Shown here piece by piece: positions 1 through 13,800 of a stretch of DNA of 64,000 nucleotides. The first letter of the stretch is position 1. Every line of letters starts with the position of its first letter. The stretch is from contig OU964925.1 of the NCBI GenBank assembly GCA_918807975.1, positions 1,836,798 to 1,900,797 of the forward strand, given 5' to 3'. A program made the position numbers and the translations under genes. Origin of the DNA: Aplidium turbinatum (taxonomy: Eukaryota > Chordata > Ascidiacea > Aplousobranchia > Polyclinidae). The notes beneath the pieces were generated by a model that was not told the origin of the DNA, ran no database searches, and was given only the letters and a program-made list of their open reading frames with translations.

Positions 1-1480
1 AACAACAAGCAAACGCGAGTCGGACGCCAATTACGATTTCATTGAAGCGTGGACGACGTCTCCGCGTAAGATATTAAAATCTACACAATGGAATTAACCC
101 GTCACACTCAATTATAAGTTAATTACGAAGCAATTTCTCAAGTCAAATAAAAAAATATGACCAACCATCAAATTATTTGATTTTTCAAGTTGCGCTGTTG
201 AAAAAATTGCAAAAGAGTTTCGATGTTATGTTGTCAGATAAATTATCTACACTATGTGAAAATTTGATTGATCTATCTTGCGTAGTTTTTGAGTTACACG
301 AGCTCAAAGTGATAGTGTCGAACCGACCCCCCGTCCGCAAGTCAACTGGCCAAAATACGTCACAGGAAAAAGGGTTAAACCATGATTCAAAAATCAGTAT
401 TATTGTTGCTATTGCCACTACTGCTGCTGCTAGTATAACGTTTCTGGATCAGTAGGCTATGGTATTATGTTTAGAACTTGTATGCTATGATTTTGGTGCA
501 GCAGTAATATGATTTCTGACTCAAGACTCAATTCTCAAGTCGATTCCGGTTGTAATCGAGCTAGTTAACAATGTAGAAGCGACAATGGATTGTATCCAGT
601 TTTGGTGGTGGAGTGTTAGTTCTTCGGGTGTTTTTCTTACTTTTTTTGTTACTGGATACTATAGCGTGTATGCTGAACAGCAGCGTCCGCTACACACAGT
701 AAGGAGAGTTTCGAAAAATTAATTACGCACTTAACGGGTTGAATCAGTTACGCTATAATAGTACTGTAGCATCTTCAGTTAGCATATGTAAAAAAAATTA
801 AAAAATATGCAAAACGAACAAATAAAGTAAACTCTGATACTAACAGACATAAAAATTTTGTTCTCAATAGATGGTTAGACCTACATTTCGGTATGTTCAA
901 AACAAAAGCTGAAAGACTAACTCTTAGCTTGATGTTCTTCGAACGAATACTAATAACGCACTGATACAAAAGTCAAGAAATATATGAACAGATCTTCCAT
1001 CAAGTAAATTTCAACAGCTTAACACCAATCAAAAGAGAAATACAATCTAGTTTTTAGTCCGTTGCAGTAGATTTATGCATCAGTATTATCTGACATCATT
1101 TTCTTTGCATAAACTCTTTTGTGTCGCTTTCGTTTGCTCTTTATGCTTGACAGGAACTGTATAACAGTAATAATTGTCCCATAGCCCGGGCTACCATCAG
1201 CCAAAGCAAAAGAAAGCACTTTGCTTTGGGATACTTGTAAAAAATTCTTTAATGCAAGCTTTTACGTGATGTTTCCAGTGAAATTGTTGGGTTTAAAAAG
1301 AATTGCACTGCCACAATTTTGAATAAAAGCTTATCATGAGCATCTTGATGCTTAGCATCAAGAGAAGTAGCTATTCGCAATAAAAATTTAACACACAAGA
1401 ACGATATAGATTAGTTTTAAATTTGATTTATTGACTGAAAATACACAATAAATCTATGATATGAAAAACATTCTGAGGAA
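1..1480. other. No gene recognised
   Basis: AT-rich sequence without a convincing coding region. The longest open frames, near 177-455 on both strands, overlap each other and show no recognisable domain, splice pattern or repeat. I see no structural feature here. Confidence 0.5.
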
Positions 1481-1484
1481 TGAA

Positions 1485-2060
1485 CTAAAACAAGCTAAGC
1501 ACACAACTCAAAAATAAGCATGTTTCATATAAAACAAGCACAGTAGTATTTTCTAAGACATTGTAGGCTACTTGAAAATAAGCATAACTAAGCATAGCAT
1601 GGTAATGCCTATAGCTTAAAATTGGTGGTGTGTCAAAACAGACCACCAAACAAACTCTGTTCATGTATTGCAACATCCATCCACACTCCACAGTCTCGAG
1701 TATACATTCCTCAGCCTCACACTCACTGACATTCAGAAGTTGATTCTGAGATGCATTAATGGAGCCTGAGTTAAAATTCACTTCTTTACTTGAACTCACA
1801 GTCGCACTTACATCTTGTTTACAAGAATGTGCTAAAAATCACAACTTTCTTTGTTTTGAATCATCTACACCTGAAAACCTTCGGCATGCTTCCTTTTCAA
1901 ATGTTCTTTTGCATAATCCGAAAATAACAGCTTTCCACATTTTTCACATTTAACTTTTTTTCTGTAACTTCTTTTCTATTTTTATCCATGGCCAATATGT
2001 TAACTACACTACACTTGCAGATGTCAGCTAAAATGAGCTCTGGATGAACAATAATATAGG
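1485..2060 (-). pseudogene. Zinc-finger transposase N-terminal relic, copy 1
   Basis: Reading leftward from about 1990, the frame gives a start methionine, a basic stretch and a finger with the pattern C-x2-C then H-x4-H (KCEKCGKLL, then EHLKRKH). An acidic, Ser-rich segment down to about 1640 follows. The layout resembles the N-terminal BED/C2H2 finger of transposon proteins. A second copy of the same DNA lies in direct orientation near 17650-17786 and 19220-19330, so this is a dispersed repeat and not a unique host gene. The frame is interrupted after the finger. No transposase catalytic domain follows. Superfamily is not determined. Confidence 0.45.
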
Positions 2061-2259
2061 ATTATTCCAGCATTTGCATTTGACAAACAGACAGGATTTC
2101 CAATTATAGACCAGGATGGTTATATCTTTTCAACACAAATTTGCAGGCAATAAATATACCACATGGGAGTAGGGTTGTTGAAAATGATATTAAAAAGGCT
2201 TTCTGACAAAACTCACAATTTGAGTGTATTTAATTATGTGTCGTATATGAGTAATGAGT

Positions 2260-2820
2260 ATTGAGGGTTGTACAAAACTAACAATTTTGGCAAATTTTTG
2301 TTTGCCCAAAGTTCGTTATTGGTTTCAGGATTACACAAAACTAGGTTGCAACAAATATGTGTTGCACATTGCTCTGATTAATTGTGACCACATTTTCTTT
2401 AAAATAATTTTGGCTTATCTTTTTTGCCCAAAGTTCATGCTGTATGAGTTTTGAAAATTACCGCACACAAAACTAGGTTTCAACAAATAATGTGTTTCAC
2501 ACTGTTCTGACTAACTGTGCCCAAATTTTCCTCGAAGCAATGGCTGGCTAATTTCTTTTGCCCAAAAGTCATATAATAAGAGTTTCGAGGGATACACAAA
2601 ACTAGGTTGCGACAAATATGCGTTCCACACTATTCTGACTAACGGTGCCCAAATTTTCCTCGAAGCAATGGCTGGCTAATTTCTTTTGCCCAAAAGTCAT
2701 ATAATAAGAGTTTCGAGGGTTACACAAAACTAGGTTTCAACAAATGATGCGTTCCACACTATTCTGACTAACGGTGCCCAAATGTTTTTGGATAATTTTC
2801 TTTGCCCGAAGTTCGTACTT
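2260..2820. repeat. Tandem repeat, about 4 units of 126-133 bp
   Basis: The phrase ACACAAAACTAGGTT recurs at about 2333, 2466, 2592 and 2721. Each is followed by a similar unit containing AACAAATATGNGTT, a TTCTGACTAA block and TTTGCCCAAA. The last two units are nearly identical, which points to recent local duplication. Confidence 0.85.
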
Positions 2821-3342
2821 AAGTTATGTCGTCACTCAAAGACATTAGACATGCAAGTATTTCATCCAAATTGTTGAATTTTTTGCCAATTAACGCAATT
2901 AACGCATTTAAAAAATTAAAATGCAGTTTTAATTAGTTTTTTTATGGTTCTTTAAAGCAAGAAGCTAAAAAGAAATGTAATGTTGAAGAATCGACAAAAT
3001 ATTCAAAAATTTTCTGCCCACATTTTCTGAAATTTTTTCCGAATTCTCGACAAATCAAAAGCTTTGGGGTTGCGATCGCACCCCCTGCACTTACACCTAT
3101 GCATGCGAGCCTTCTTCATTTAAAGGCGCAGCAAATAAAGCGCTGGTTTTCAAATAGTACGATTCTTGTTTGACTTCCAGCTTGAGCTGGTTGTTGAAAA
3201 ACAGCGCCTACTCTACAGAAGGTGTTATCAATTTGGTAGGCGCGATTGCTAAATGAATGGTGGTTGAGAGAAAGAAACGGGTCACCTTCCTCTCGTTAGA
3301 ATGAGAACCTTTTCTTCTTTTCCCTCATCATTTTATGATTGA

Positions 3343-3640
3343 ATTAATTGCCCTGATGGACTAATTGCCCTGATGGACTAATTTCTATGATAGGCTATTT
3401 CCGTGATAGACTAATTTCCGTGATAGACTAATTGCCCTGATAGACTAATTGCCCTGATAGACCAATTGACCTGATACACTAATTGCCCTGCTTCTGATAG
3501 ATTAATTGCTCTGCCCCTGACACACCAATTGCCCTAATTGACAAATTGCACTGTCCCTGATACACCAATTGCCCTGATAGACTAATTGCCATGATGCACT
3601 AATTGCCCTGCTTCGGATAGACTAATTGCCCTGAGAAGAT
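3343..3640. repeat. Minisatellite, about 17-20 bp unit
   Basis: About 15 degenerate copies of a unit close to GACTAATTGCCCTGATA run in tandem. Unit length varies because some copies carry an insertion such as CTGCTTC. There is no unique spacer, so it is not a CRISPR. Confidence 0.85.
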
Positions 3641-4700
3641 CGCTTAATTTTTTTGCTTCCCTTGAAGCTTTTGGATCAGCTAAGCATCAACGCTAAAAGA
3701 GACCTTTCTCTAGTAAAATCACGTTTCATTGTTCAGATCATCATGCACTGTAATCGAGATACTTTATTTTACAATGAAGTTACTTCCTACACAAGGAAGT
3801 ACGCGGAGGCGACGTATTTGAATCCATTGCCTGGACTGGTTTTCGACCAAGTCCAAGTTTGAATGCTTCTGGTGACCTCAGTGTTGTCATTGCGCATCGA
3901 AATCTTGCACCTGTCAAGATAGAATTGATTTTAAGTCATGTGCTACGTTTAGTTATGGACTTAGGTTTAAGGCGTCCAAGGACACATTTTGCAAAGAGCC
4001 CACTTTGATAGGTAGCTATTCAATTGTGAATTTGCAATTTTCTTTTCTCGTAGTCGTCATAGCCACCCAGGGCTTCCGAAAGAAATCAGAACTGGTTGGG
4101 AAACAATACGAAAAATTAACCTCAAAAACAATTTTCAGCAAAAATGAAAGCAACCCAATTTGTATCACGCTTTGGATGTACGGCTTTTACTGAACTTAGT
4201 CTAGTTTCTTCAGCGTGAAATTAAATTTCTTTAAACTTTCGTGTTAGTATCTATATGACAAAACCTTCTTTCGATATGAAAATCTTCTAGAATTACTCAA
4301 TTATACTTGCAGCAAAAATGCCATTGTTGTCAGATAATTTCTTGGCAGACAGTAATTGCAACACCGTACCATAACAAATATATATGATCCCTAAACTCGA
4401 TTTATACAAAAAAGATTGATAAGTTGTGTAGGATAAAAGGAAATAGAGGATAACGCAACCACTTAGCATTGGCGTTTTCGCTTACGTCATGGTGCCATCC
4501 CAACGGTTTTTTTTTTTGCAAAACTTTTTGCCGGCGTTTCGGCTGTAATATGGGCTTGTTAACTCATTTTAAACTACTCCAAATGGCATATCTTCTTCTT
4601 CAAACCGTAAATCAGCTTCTTTTACATAGATTCAACGTATTCATTCGTTTTGTTTGTTTTTTTGACAATAATCACTCTTTTCATAGTGTTAGTAATATTT
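3641..4700. other. No gene recognised
   Basis: AT-rich sequence with only short uninformative frames. It lies downstream of the proposed last ENDOU exon. An AATAAA on the minus strand near 4700 could serve as its poly(A) signal. Confidence 0.4.
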
Positions 4701-4755
4701 ATTGAACAAGGATGTATAAGAAAAGGAAAGTAGGCCTTCATCAAGACTGTGTAGC

Positions 4756-4822
4756 CTATGTGTACAAAGATGTATTGCGTACGTAGCTTCTGTCAGCTTT
4801 GTAGGCTAAAGTCAGAATTACC
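4756..4822 (-). CDS. ENDOU: ENDOU exon 9, tentative C-terminus
   Basis: A TTTTTGTAG acceptor is followed by 67 bp in the exact phase left by exon 8. The frame ends in TAG, with an AATAAA about 55 bases further on. The encoded tail ([18 protein letters not shown]) resembles the family's final strands only weakly. A hAT element occupies the intron before it. Confidence 0.4.
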
Positions 4823-7800
4823 CTACAAAAATATGTAGCAGATGGGTGCTCAAACTTGTTCCAAGGCGGATCAAATTTATAATGCGGAAGTGCTCGTGGG
4901 CCAACAATCTCAAATAATCTTGTTTTGCTTGAAGAAAGGTGCATTGTATGGCAAGATTGTGTTATTTCATATCATTTTTATACAACAAAGCAATATGCAG
5001 GTTTAGTCTAAGTATTTTTTTTATATCGCCTAAGTCACATATCTCCGGATGTGATAAGCTAGTCTAAAAGTTTATTCTGAAAGTTTCTCTAAAAGTCTAA
5101 AAGTTTAAATCAAGCAATCAAGTTAGTTTATTTCGGCATACTGTAGTTCTACACTGATTTAATGTACGAATAGCAGAAAATATAATTATATTACTTTTAT
5201 TGATATGTAAGCTACACCCTGGAAGCACCAAAAGAACCACACAATAATTTAAGTCAAGGTTATCAGTTATCTAAGTCTATCCGATTTTCCATTATAAATT
5301 GAAACATCTAGTAATTTTGTAAAACACAGCTGTGTTGATGTGGAGGATGAAAGTGACGTCTTGCTATCAATACTCAGGTCAATTTGGTTCGGGTCAGTGC
5401 TAGACAAGCATAACACATCACGTTTACGAGAGTCAGCTTTCATCTCAAGCAGTTTGTGTAAGTTCATAACCGAGAACGTCTGCTCCCACTGATATGTTAA
5501 GTCGAACAAGCTCAACGTTTTCTTTGCAAAGGAGTTACATTTCTGGATTTTTTTTTTATTCAGCTCTTGGTAAAAAAGCACGAGTGAAAGATGTTGCTGT
5601 CGACCAGCACTAGGCGTCGCGGTTAAGCTCAATTAGCTGCAGTTAAGCCAAAATCACATCATGAGAAGATTGGCCAACAAAACGCTAGTTGACCAAATGA
5701 TAATAGAAGATCCATTGACTATGACAAAGCTACATCTAATTGCAGCAACAGTAAAAGCAAAATTTCTGAAACTAATCGGCCATACTAAATGATCAAAATT
5801 CAAAATCAGCAAAGTTTGCGCCGCAAGTATAATTAAAGGAAAGAGAAAACGTAGCAGACATCTCAAACGATAACAAGAGAACATTCATGGATGGACCGGT
5901 CTCAATTTGGAGACATTGGGCGAGTTTGCTCAAAATCGCCACTCTTGAAAACAACTAACCCATGTTGATACGTAATCTGCTGCAAGCGGAGATGGGGCCT
6001 GAAGATCAGCCAGAGTCTCATCAGAGTTCAAACAGAAAGAAGTGAATAGCAATGGCCTTTTTAATTGAGGCAAAATCCCGAAAGCGGTTGTTCAATTCAC
6101 TGGGAAGGAAATGAATGCTCACTCATTCCTATACTCTTCCGGACAACATAGTGGACAACAATTGATTTCACAATTATGATGCAATAATGATGCTAACTTT
6201 TCTCGCCGGCCTCTCTCTTGTCTCTGAGAAAATGCTGTCTTAATTAATTTTTTTGTAAATGGGTTTAATTGATTTCCGTCTGTCTGCAGGCCAAAAATAA
6301 CACATTGTGAAACAACAGCCGCGGGCCATACAAAAACGTATCACGGGCCGGATTTAATCCTCGTGCCGGGCTGACTACACCCCTGATTGTAGTAGATCTA
6401 GAAAAAATAAGCCGGTTAATCTCCTTATAATAGTTTAATTACATTTCTATTTAGACAAATATTGAAGAGCAGAATATTTGTATTTTACAATGTAGTGAAG
6501 CAAAAGTATTGTAGATGTTGTTAGTTTCAAAATACTCACACTGAGTCGGGCTTGGCAACATGGCACAAAGTGAATATAGCAAGGTCATACTCTGGACTGG
6601 AGCTAACGGATGAACCTCCGAGGCCTTTCATGTACCCATCCCATGTGAAATGCATTCCAAACAGATTTGGCTGAAATTGTATTCCATAAATAAGCTGATC
6701 TGATGACGGAAAGGAAATAAAATAAGTATCAAATATGGTCTGGCTTGTGTCAAACCTATAACTTTGCTTGTACCAACGACTCGGTAACATGTCTTGTAAA
6801 ACACAAATAAAATTATTTTTATGCGAGTTATCTCAACCATAAACAACTAAAAATATATTTCGATCTGCTAGATCATCTTAGGTTCAGCTGAAAGCAAATA
6901 TGATAATTGAAACGATGCGGATGCGTAAGAGGCAAAATATTTCACTTCTGTTGTGAGAATTGATGGATATGTCCCACAATCAAAAGCAAAATGAAAAGTG
7001 GCACAAGGTATATTGTAAAATTGTTATATCATAAACCTAACCAGGAATCATCAGCAATACGCAGAAAGTATCGGCCATTACAATAAAAAGGATAAAGTCT
7101 ACGCACCAATCCGTGGGGCACTTGATTTTGCAAAACTAGCGAAGAAAATAATTATTATCCGCAACAAATGACTTCAAGGAAGTAACCTGACAGCTACACA
7201 CAACATATTCCTAACAGAAAAGGTTTGATTTAAAATTCAAACTTTTTCGTACACCTTTTTAACTGTAGGCCTACCTATAACACAGTGTGTACTGTACATT
7301 TTGACTAAAAAATTTGTCACTGGCAATAAATGCATGTTTTATGGTCAAATCGACTATGCTGAACACGAATTTCACCATTAAAATGAGCTCTTGTGTAGCC
7401 TACCATTTTTGAGAAAAAGAGTTTTTAAAAAGTTAAAAAAGTTGTATTTTTCTGAATAATACATATAACCAGAGTTTGGGTGCACTGTGCAAAATAAACG
7501 TGGTAAAGTTAGAGATGATAGCGCCTGTGGCTAAATCCAGTTGAGGCAAGACTCAGAAGTGTTGTTCGAAAGCTTTGCGCTTGTATTCACCAGTACAGTC
7601 TCTCTTCCTCGACCAGTAGAATCCGGCAATGAATCCAGTTGTGAATGGAGATAGTATATTTTCGGAGACATATTACGGCCCATCGCCTGGTAGTCACTGA
7701 ACAGTTTTGCTACTATCTCCTTGTAGTTGCTACTTCTATGGTTTCCCAGAAAGTCATGCACCACCGCCTTTAGACTAATGTATGCACTTGAGCACGTCTC

Positions 7801-10800
7801 TCAGTCCCATTCAGCAAGCTCTTTAACAACTCATCTTTCAATATTTTTTTCATATCTGGACCAGTAAAAACTTCAGCTGTAACTTTTACATTCGACAGAG
7901 CTGGGAATAGTTCCTTTCACTGATTAATTGCTGCCTCAGTTTTCAGGGAAGCAACAAACTGTTTTATAAGGCCTAGCTTGATATGTAAGGGAGGCATAAG
8001 GATTCTTCTTGGATCAAAAAAGGGAATGTTGGGCTCATTGTGCTCTCCAGGGTTGTATGATGCCCCAGCCGGCCATTCCTATTGAATATAGTGGTATTGT
8101 CGGGCCCGATTGTCTCACAGACATAAGAAACAACAGTAGCCTACTTTATGTACTCAAATTGCATTCCCATCAGCATGTTCAACACTTTGTAGTCTCCACA
8201 CGGATACCATTGGAATGTATCCTATTTGATGGCTTCCAAGATGGCTTTCATACTTTCTGTTGACTCTTTCATTGTTGTAGAATATGAAACAGGGACTGAT
8301 GGCTTTCTATTCCCATTATGTAGTAATACTGCTTTGAGACTTTCCTTAGAAGAGTCGCCAGTCTTCTGGATCATGATGACCTTCCAGATCACCCATCAGT
8401 CTTACAACATCATTTCAAAGTGTCAGCTGGACCCCACTATCAATCACCTTGTTAGAAAAAAAGTCAATGAACTCCTTTCCTCGTTCACAAACACCCCGAA
8501 CAGTGACAGCTTTATCTGTAAGTTTCCACTGTTGCAACTGTGAAGCAAGTAACTCTGTCTGTATGTCTCATTGACAACTCCAGTGCTCTGACCAAATCGT
8601 TGAACTCTGGTAATGGGATTTCGTGGTGGTCGCATCGTGGTCTGGGTTCATAGCAGTCAGACAAGGAAGCATGAGAATCTGATGCAATGCTTGAGTCACT
8701 ATCACTCTGTTCAGTCACTGGATAACTGAATAAGTCAGGGTCATCAGCATAATGTTGCACAGGTCGTATTGCATTGGGAACATGAGGATACTCAATGGCA
8801 GCCTGATTTCCCTTATTTAATACTTGGGGCAGCTTGGTGAGGCAAAAGTAACAGTCAGATGCATGATTAAAGAGTTCACGCCACACCATGGGGAAGGAAA
8901 ACAAACTTCTCTTCTGTCCTGCTTTCCATGCAGCTAAGTTTGATGAACAATCTGCACAAACGATATGTAACATAATTTATCTGGATGGTTAACATAGGAT
9001 CACTTTCGAGAGTCAGATGTACATGGTTTCATGGTAAATTTATAAATCTACAAATCAGAAGAAGTAGGTCAGACTTACTCATTGCTGCACTATCACCAAG
9101 TGTGTATGTATGTACGGTATAGTCTACAGGTCTTCATTGCAGGAAAAAATCATCATTACACAGTTAGAATGGCCCATATACACTGGCCTTACCTTGCATT
9201 TCAGCTTTACATAGTGCAGTGTATCAAACGAAAATTCAATTTTTCGCAAAAACTGTACACAGGAGCATCTTTTAATGGCCATATTCGTGATCAGCGACCT
9301 CAAATTAGTTCGAAACAGCGCTTCTCACCCCAGTGACATTTTGGTGTACACACTGTGTAATTAAGATTGCAAGCAGTCAAAAACGACAACAAAATAGTAG
9401 TTACCTCCAAAGCCGCACGTTCTTCAGGCAAACTAGGCACTTAGGCAGTTGTCGAGGGAGCAACCTTCAGAGCGGGGGATGAGGAGGAGGAAGGCAGAAC
9501 TTTTTTTTCTTGCAGTTTTGTAACTTTTTAAATTTTTTTATATTGTTGCACAAAGCGTAGGTCTATGCCGGTACTTCCACAGGTACAAAATTATAAAGCG
9601 GAAAAGCGCACTGATGTTTTGAAACCATTGAGATACTGTGCAATGTTTAGTAATTGTTACGTGTGTGATTCTCGGATTCTCGAAAATACTTTCTAAGATA
9701 AAAATTTGGTGGGCTCATCAGAAAATATAGACTTGCATTTGCAATCATCAAATTCAAATTTGTGCTGTGCTTGCTTACTGGTAGGTCTACGGTGTTCGTT
9801 TGAAAGTGAACTTCACCATCAAAATGCTCCAGAAAAGTGACATTGATTTAAAGGCATAGGATAGCCTACAATGGAGTTACAGGTTATACGAAGAATATCA
9901 ATGAGAAATACAGATCTGATGAGGACGTTCAACAAATTTTAATTTACGCTTCTAAAGTTGCCAAGAAACTAGAAATTTTTGCATCATTTAAATAATTGGA
10001 ACCACTCAGGAGAAGCAAGATGAAGTTATGCTGCAAGAGGAACCATCGCACAAAATTAGGGTAGAAATCAAATTTTCTTTGCTGTTTTATTTTTCTCTCG
10101 TGTTGTCGCTATATACCAGGGCACTCGTCGGTTAGCCACTGCCTAGTGTCATAATCAATGGAGACTAAGACTAGAACCGATAATAGACCCTCAGCTCCCT
10201 CGGGAACAAGCCGGCTTTCGCCACGAAAGATCAACCGTAGACCACGTCACTCTGATGATCCAAGACATCGAGGACAGCTTCTCGGCCAAAAAGAAGGCTG
10301 GCGCCGTGTTTGTCTATCTTATGGCTGCCTACGACACTGTATGGTACAGCGGCCTTACCTGCAAACCACTCCGTCTCCTTCCTGACAGGCACATGGTCCA
10401 TATGATTATGGAACTTGTGCAAAACCGCAGCTTTACCCTTTCAACCGGTAGCGGCCGACGAAGTGGATCACGTCGACTCAGGAACGGCGTCCCACAGGGC
10501 TCTGTCCTGGCTCTCCTCCTCTTTAACACTTACATCTATGACCTGCCTGACACCATCTCCAGGAAGTATGCTTACGCAGACGACCTGGCTCTCCTACATC
10601 CAGCCGAAGATTGGCAGTCAATGGAGAGGAACCTAAGCCAGGACATGTCAACTATATTAACATATCTCCAGAAATGGAAGCTACAGCTCAGCAAGGCAAA
10701 AACAGTGTCAGCGGCTTTCCATCTAAACAACAAGGAAGCAAAACGTGAGATCAACATTATCACCGATGACGAACGCCTGCCCTACAGCGCCGAACCTACT

Positions 10801-13800
10801 TATCTCGGCGTAACCCTGGACAGGTCATTCACGTACCGACGACACCTGGAGCCACTGCGCAAAAAAACTATCTGCGCGCGTTGCACGTTTGAGGCGGCTG
10901 GCGGGTTCCGGCTGGGGAGCTGACGCGAAAACCCTTTGCACAGCTACCTTGGCCCTCGTCCATTCTACCGCCGAGTACTGCGCACCAGTGTGCTGCTGCA
11001 GCTCTCACACCCGCCACATTGACACCGCCATCAACGACGCACTACGCACTGTGACTGGATGCCTGCGTCCCACTCCAACGGAATGCCTTCCCATCCTTGC
11101 AGGCATCCAACTTGCTGAGCTTCGCCGTAAAGGAGCCATGATTTCCCTTGCTTGTCGCGCACTGGACCCCGACCACCTCCTCCACAGTACACTCCAGCGC
11201 CTACCTGGAGAACAGCAGCGACTGAAATCAAGACGCCCATTTGTGCCTGCCTTACGACAGCTTCTGAACAACATTGAAGATCTTGGAATAAGTGCGGCAC
11301 ACTGAACAAACTACACATGGAACACGGAGTGGCCAAACAACACCTCCCGACTCCGTGATTTCCTACCCGATGTCGATCCCCACCCTCCGGGAATGTCCCT
11401 TGCAAGACTTGCTTGGGTCCGGCTTAACCGCCTACGAACCGGCGTCGGTCGCTTTCGTTCAGACATGTGCAGATGGGGCCTGGCTCCCTCACCGGGATGC
11501 AAGTGTGGTGCTACAGACCAGACAGTAGACCATGTCGTCCATGACTGCCCAATCTATCAACCACCACATGGAACGCTTGGACTGAAGGCACTGGATGATG
11601 AGACTGTCGAGTGGCTGATGACCTCATGCCCAAACATACAGTATAATCCGAAAGAAAGCTTATACGACGAAGAAGAAGTAGAATTATTACGAATCATGTG
11701 GCCAAAATACTTTAGTTTTCTTGTCTTAATTGTTTGTAGAATTTTTATGTTGGTTTGCATTCGAAATAGTACATCTTCGTTTGTGATTTTATCTTTCCAT
11801 AAAATTTTAAACATTGTTCAATAAATCCACATTTCAAATGCGTTTTACTATTTGTGATGACAATGTTCATGTTTCTGCATTGTAAAGTAGGCTAACGTAG
11901 TCCTTATAGCATTTCGTAATTGTTGATGTTAATTTTGTCTTTTTATTTTGACAATATTGTTTCTTGCTATTTCTATTCGTCTCAATATTTTTGTATCTGT
12001 ATATTTTGGTTACTATTATTAGTATATTTATTTTATGGAAGCCGAAATTTGTGAATTTTTATTTTCATTTTTTCCATCCAATTTTATGCAAGCGTTGATT
12101 TTCATTTAGTCTGCGCATTCTTGTTGTTTCTGCACAATACAACTATACTGTAGGTTGACGGGGTCTAGGTTTAGGCCATCCTGATCTAGCGGATCGAAAT
12201 TACCGTTTTAGCTGTTTAAGATTGAACTGACTTGGGTGAAAATCAATTCATTTGTATCAGCTTGTCTGGTCATTGCAAATCGTATAGGCATTTTTTATAA
12301 TTACCTTTTCTTCACCCACGTAGCCGTAATAATTCACTCGGCCTTGTTTTTCTTGGAGATAGAACTGGAACCAATTATGAAATCCAGACACAGAACCCGA
12401 TTTGATCTCTCCAACAAACACATGCTCGAACCTGATATAAACACGAGACTGTCAGACACTCTGACAAGGTAACCAACTGTGGTCGGAGATGGTGATGGTG
12501 GCAATTTGGGCTGTTCCACTGCGTACAACGTGAAACAGTTTCAGCTAGCTCAATCGCTACTTTCCGGAAGGACTGTGTGCAGATTAGGGATTGTATCTCA
12601 CCAGCTAAGTAAAAAAATTTAGTATGTAGAATTGGCTTCAAACAAAAGTTTAAGTTTGCTTGCCCGACCTAGTGTAGAAGTATTTTTGCTCTTCTTTAAA
12701 GAAGCGTCGTTGTCAACAGTGAAGTGACTTCACAGTTTACGACACAGAGCATGAGGCTTACCCACTTGTGTCCATAGCACCATTCTGACGGCTGTACAAA
12801 CCGAACCAGATGTTCTTTAAGTTTTCTTTGAATGTGGCCTCATCTGCACAGCCAGCCTTTCCTGGAATAAACAGCTTTCAATAAAGCACCAATAAAATAC
12901 CTTTAAATAAATAAAACACCTTTAAACTTAAAATTAGTAAAGTCTGCACTTCGCAATACAACAAACCTCCACCTCACTGATTTAAACTTTTTAACTTCCG
13001 CTAATAACTACGAAAAACGATTAAACCTTTGATGTGACCAAAAGACGGTAATAGTATCATGAATGTGTTTGTAAATACTTTATTGGTAACAATGTTTTTA
13101 AAAACACCAACTTCATTAGAGACGTATTCTCAGAGTGTCACTGCTATTTCTGGTTTTGCATTCTATTCTCAAAAACAGAAAAGTTTCAAGTGCATAAATT
13201 GAGCAATTTTAGTAACACCTAGTGAGCCAGTCTGATAATTTTATACTTCATAATCCAGAGAAGTTTAAAGCCAACCTTATGAAAAAATTCTAATTTCTAT
13301 TCAAAAATAATAAAAAAGTGTAATGTACCTTAAAAACAGTTGGAGGGCACGTAGCCATGTGCCTCTTAAACACTATTCTATTGGTCCTTAGTTGTATGTT
13401 AATTTAATTATGCACGTTTTGCTTGTAAGGTACCTGCAGCTAATAAGGCTCGGTCAGTAATTAGGCCCACCCCCGGGATCTCCGTTGTTACAAGTCCTTT
13501 AAACAAAAGTGGAAGCTCTGATTGCTGCTTTGGTGAATTGAAACTGACTGGTAAAGTTTCACAGCGTAAAGTTCAGAACTTTTTGAGTTATGGAAAGTTG
13601 AAGTTTGAGGGGACTGAAATTGAGTGGTTTTATTAATTTTCACATATTTTAGACTGCTCTGCAGTTAACAAACCGCTTTCACTTTTTTTTTTTTTTTGGC
13701 ATTTTACGTGAAAGATATGTGCATGCTGATGCATGCATGCTGATATCTTTCATACCTGCAGTAAAGCCAATAAATTTGAACTTTTTTTTCTCATCAAAGC

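Larger units (their letters stand above)
10160..11682 (+). mobile_element. I/Jockey-type LINE, 5'-truncated (copy A)
   Basis: The element begins inside the reverse transcriptase (motif [16 protein letters not shown]) and lacks the endonuclease. It shows [15 protein letters not shown] (RT block 4), YADDLALL (catalytic box) and [18 protein letters not shown]-terminal region follows with [17 protein letters not shown], a C-x-C...H-x4-C finger of this LINE group. The 3' tail is a short run of CGAAGAAGAAG. At least two frameshifts or stops separate the pieces 10255-10923, 10889-11305 and 11393-11660. Related copies lie at about 34.2, 44.7 and 53.3 kb. Confidence 0.88.

Noticed and set aside
177-455. 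Small gene at the left edge
   Set aside because: Overlapping frames on both strands, no domain, no splice sites and no codon bias that I can see.
3343-3640. CRISPR-like array
   Set aside because: Units are contiguous and degenerate with no unique spacers, and the surrounding genome is that of an animal with spliced genes.
6671-6792. Longer version of ENDOU exon 8 starting at 6792
   Set aside because: It would be out of phase with exon 7 and would add residues absent from the family. The acceptor at 6671-6672 fits both phase and alignment.
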